A stretch of 64,000 nucleotides of DNA. Origin: Acidobacteriota bacterium. Lineage in GTDB: Bacteria; Acidobacteriota; Vicinamibacteria; Vicinamibacterales; SCN-69-37. The DNA lies in contig JADJUS010000014.1 in assembly GCA_016716905.1 (NCBI GenBank), positions 124,001 through 188,000 of the forward strand. Reading direction: 5' to 3'. Shown in pieces: positions 63,286 to 64,000 of the stretch (positions are counted from its first letter, which is position 1; each line of letters opens with the position of its first letter). The position numbers and the translations under genes were made by a program. The notes beneath the pieces were generated by a model. The model saw only the letters and a list, made by a program, of their open reading frames with translations, made no database searches and was not told the origin of the DNA.

Positions 63286-63940
63286 TCTCCGCATATGCCG
63301 CTTCAAGCGCCATCCGACTCTGCTCGAGGCGGAGCCTGGTCAACAGCAGCGCGACATACAGTAGGAGAAACGCGGCGGTGCACCAGTAGAACGGCACGCG
63401 CATCTCGGGAATCAACGACGCGACGACGTTGGTGTTGGGATGAATCGTGCGCCACACGTTGACCGACCAGTACACAAACGGGACGTTGGCCATGCCGAAG
63501 ACGCCCACCGCGGCGGCCAACATCTCGGAACCGGCGCCGGCGAATCGTCGCAGCAGCAGATACGACACGAAGATCAGCCACAACACGAGCGCCGAGGTGA
63601 GGCGCGCATCCCACTGCCACCAGATGCCCCAGGCCTTCCGTGCCCAGATGGGCCCGGTCACAAGCACGATCAGGCCGAACACCACCACCAGTTCAGCGGC
63701 TGTCACGGCCACAGCATCCGCGCGTGGCGATCGTTTGGCGAGATAGACGGCGCTCGCCACGCCGCACACAAAGGCCGACAGGAACATGACCATCGCCGAT
63801 GGCACATGGTAATAAAAAATGCGCTGAATCAAGCCCATCGTGGACTCGTAAGGCGCCGCGTCAATCATGAACGGCGCACGAAAGAACATCACGGCCGCCA
63901 CGAACAACAGCACCGGAACCAGTTTCGACCGACTCTGCAT
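63275..63940 (-). CDS. ccmC: heme exporter protein CcmC
   Basis: 221 aa and six membrane segments. It carries the heme-handling WWD motif: AWGIWWQWDARLTSALVLWL. First and second periplasmic loops contain the histidines IFYYHVPSAM and NVWRTIHPNTN. CcmC delivers heme to the chaperone CcmE for cytochrome c maturation in the periplasm. The ATG at 63940 has GGGAGGAG nine bases upstream. A fragment of another gene ends 18 nt upstream and ccmD-like follows. Confidence 0.95.
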   Translation of the reverse strand: MQSRSKLVPVLLFVAAVMFFRAPFMIDAAPYESTMGLIQRIFYYHVPSAMVMFLSAFVCGVASAVYLAKRSPRADAVAVTAAELVVVFGLIVLVTGPIWARKAWGIWWQWDARLTSALVLWLIFVSYLLLRRFAGAGSEMLAAAVGVFGMANVPFVYWSVNVWRTIHPNTNVVASLIPEMRVPFYWCTAAFLLLYVALLLTRLRLEQSRMALEAAYAEIED

Positions 63941-63958
63941 TGAAGACGTCTCCTCCCT

Positions 63959-64000
63959 CTACTCGCCCATCACCGGCCCAAACACCCAGAGCGCCAGGGT
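63959..64000 (-). CDS. C-terminal end of an upstream gene, possibly ccmB
   Basis: Only 13 codons are present at the window edge: the frame ending TAG at 63959-63961 reads TLALWVFGPVMGE. The hydrophobic tail before ccmC fits the end of CcmB, the usual partner in ccmABC order, but 13 residues are not enough for a firm call. Confidence 0.4.
   Translation of the reverse strand, partial: TLALWVFGPVMGE

Overview
This 64-kb window is gene-dense, high-GC bacterial chromosome and looks like a member of the Acidobacteriota, possibly near Vicinamibacteria. That placement is inference from gene style: GC-rich codon use, many Ser/Thr-kinase and Fis-type regulator genes, amidohydrolases with Gly/Arg-rich leaders, and lipoproteins with FN3-like folds. 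No rRNA or tRNA gene was seen that could settle it. A 54-base G run inside the RNase P RNA gene suggests a draft or metagenome-derived assembly.

Layout. 1-4 kb (minus strand): glycine cleavage genes gcvT-gcvH-gcvP (gcvP runs off the left edge), two small envelope genes and a sigma-54-activator-like AAA+ protein without the GAFTGA motif. 4-8 kb: a pseudopilin-like gene, a ComEA-like helix-hairpin-helix protein, a sugar-nucleotide epimerase, a 65-bp-arm inverted repeat and a secreted amidohydrolase. 8-21.4 kb: a tightly packed minus-strand run, read right to left: methyltransferase, dapF, SLC13 transporter, radC, metG, tatD, polyprenyl synthase, ligA, htrA-like, NtrC-like regulator, then rnpB 9 nt after the last stop codon. 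Many junctions are ATGA or GTGA overlaps. 21.4-25.6 kb (plus): a GlpD-like FAD dehydrogenase and a Ser/Thr kinase with a large polytopic tail. 25.6-26.3 kb: remnants of two genes (an RsbRD-N-like sensor and a peptidase S51).

26.3-58.7 kb is mainly a surface-glycan and envelope island. It holds three GT4 and two GT2 glycosyltransferases, an acyltransferase, an NAD epimerase, several methyltransferases, two UPF0104/AglD-type flippase-like proteins, four large GT-C-like membrane proteins (one frameshifted), a nucleotidyltransferase, a DedA protein, four lipoproteins (three sharing an FN3-like fold) and four outer-membrane beta-barrel candidates. The tRNA-maintenance genes dtd and ttcA sit inside one of its operons. 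Its most unusual part is 46.4-53.2 kb: a CofD/YvcK-like domain fused to a degenerate GT2 domain, divergent from a radical SAM enzyme, a 22-codon coupled ORF, a surface lipoprotein, a nucleotidyltransferase and a GT2. This is the best candidate here for an undescribed system.

58.8-64 kb returns to housekeeping genes: suhB, an RsbW-like anti-sigma factor, aroA-aroK, a metallophosphoesterase, and a cytochrome c maturation segment (ccmC, ccmD-like, a 55-aa membrane microprotein) running off the right edge. Apart from the features listed, intergenic stretches are short and hold nothing I could identify.
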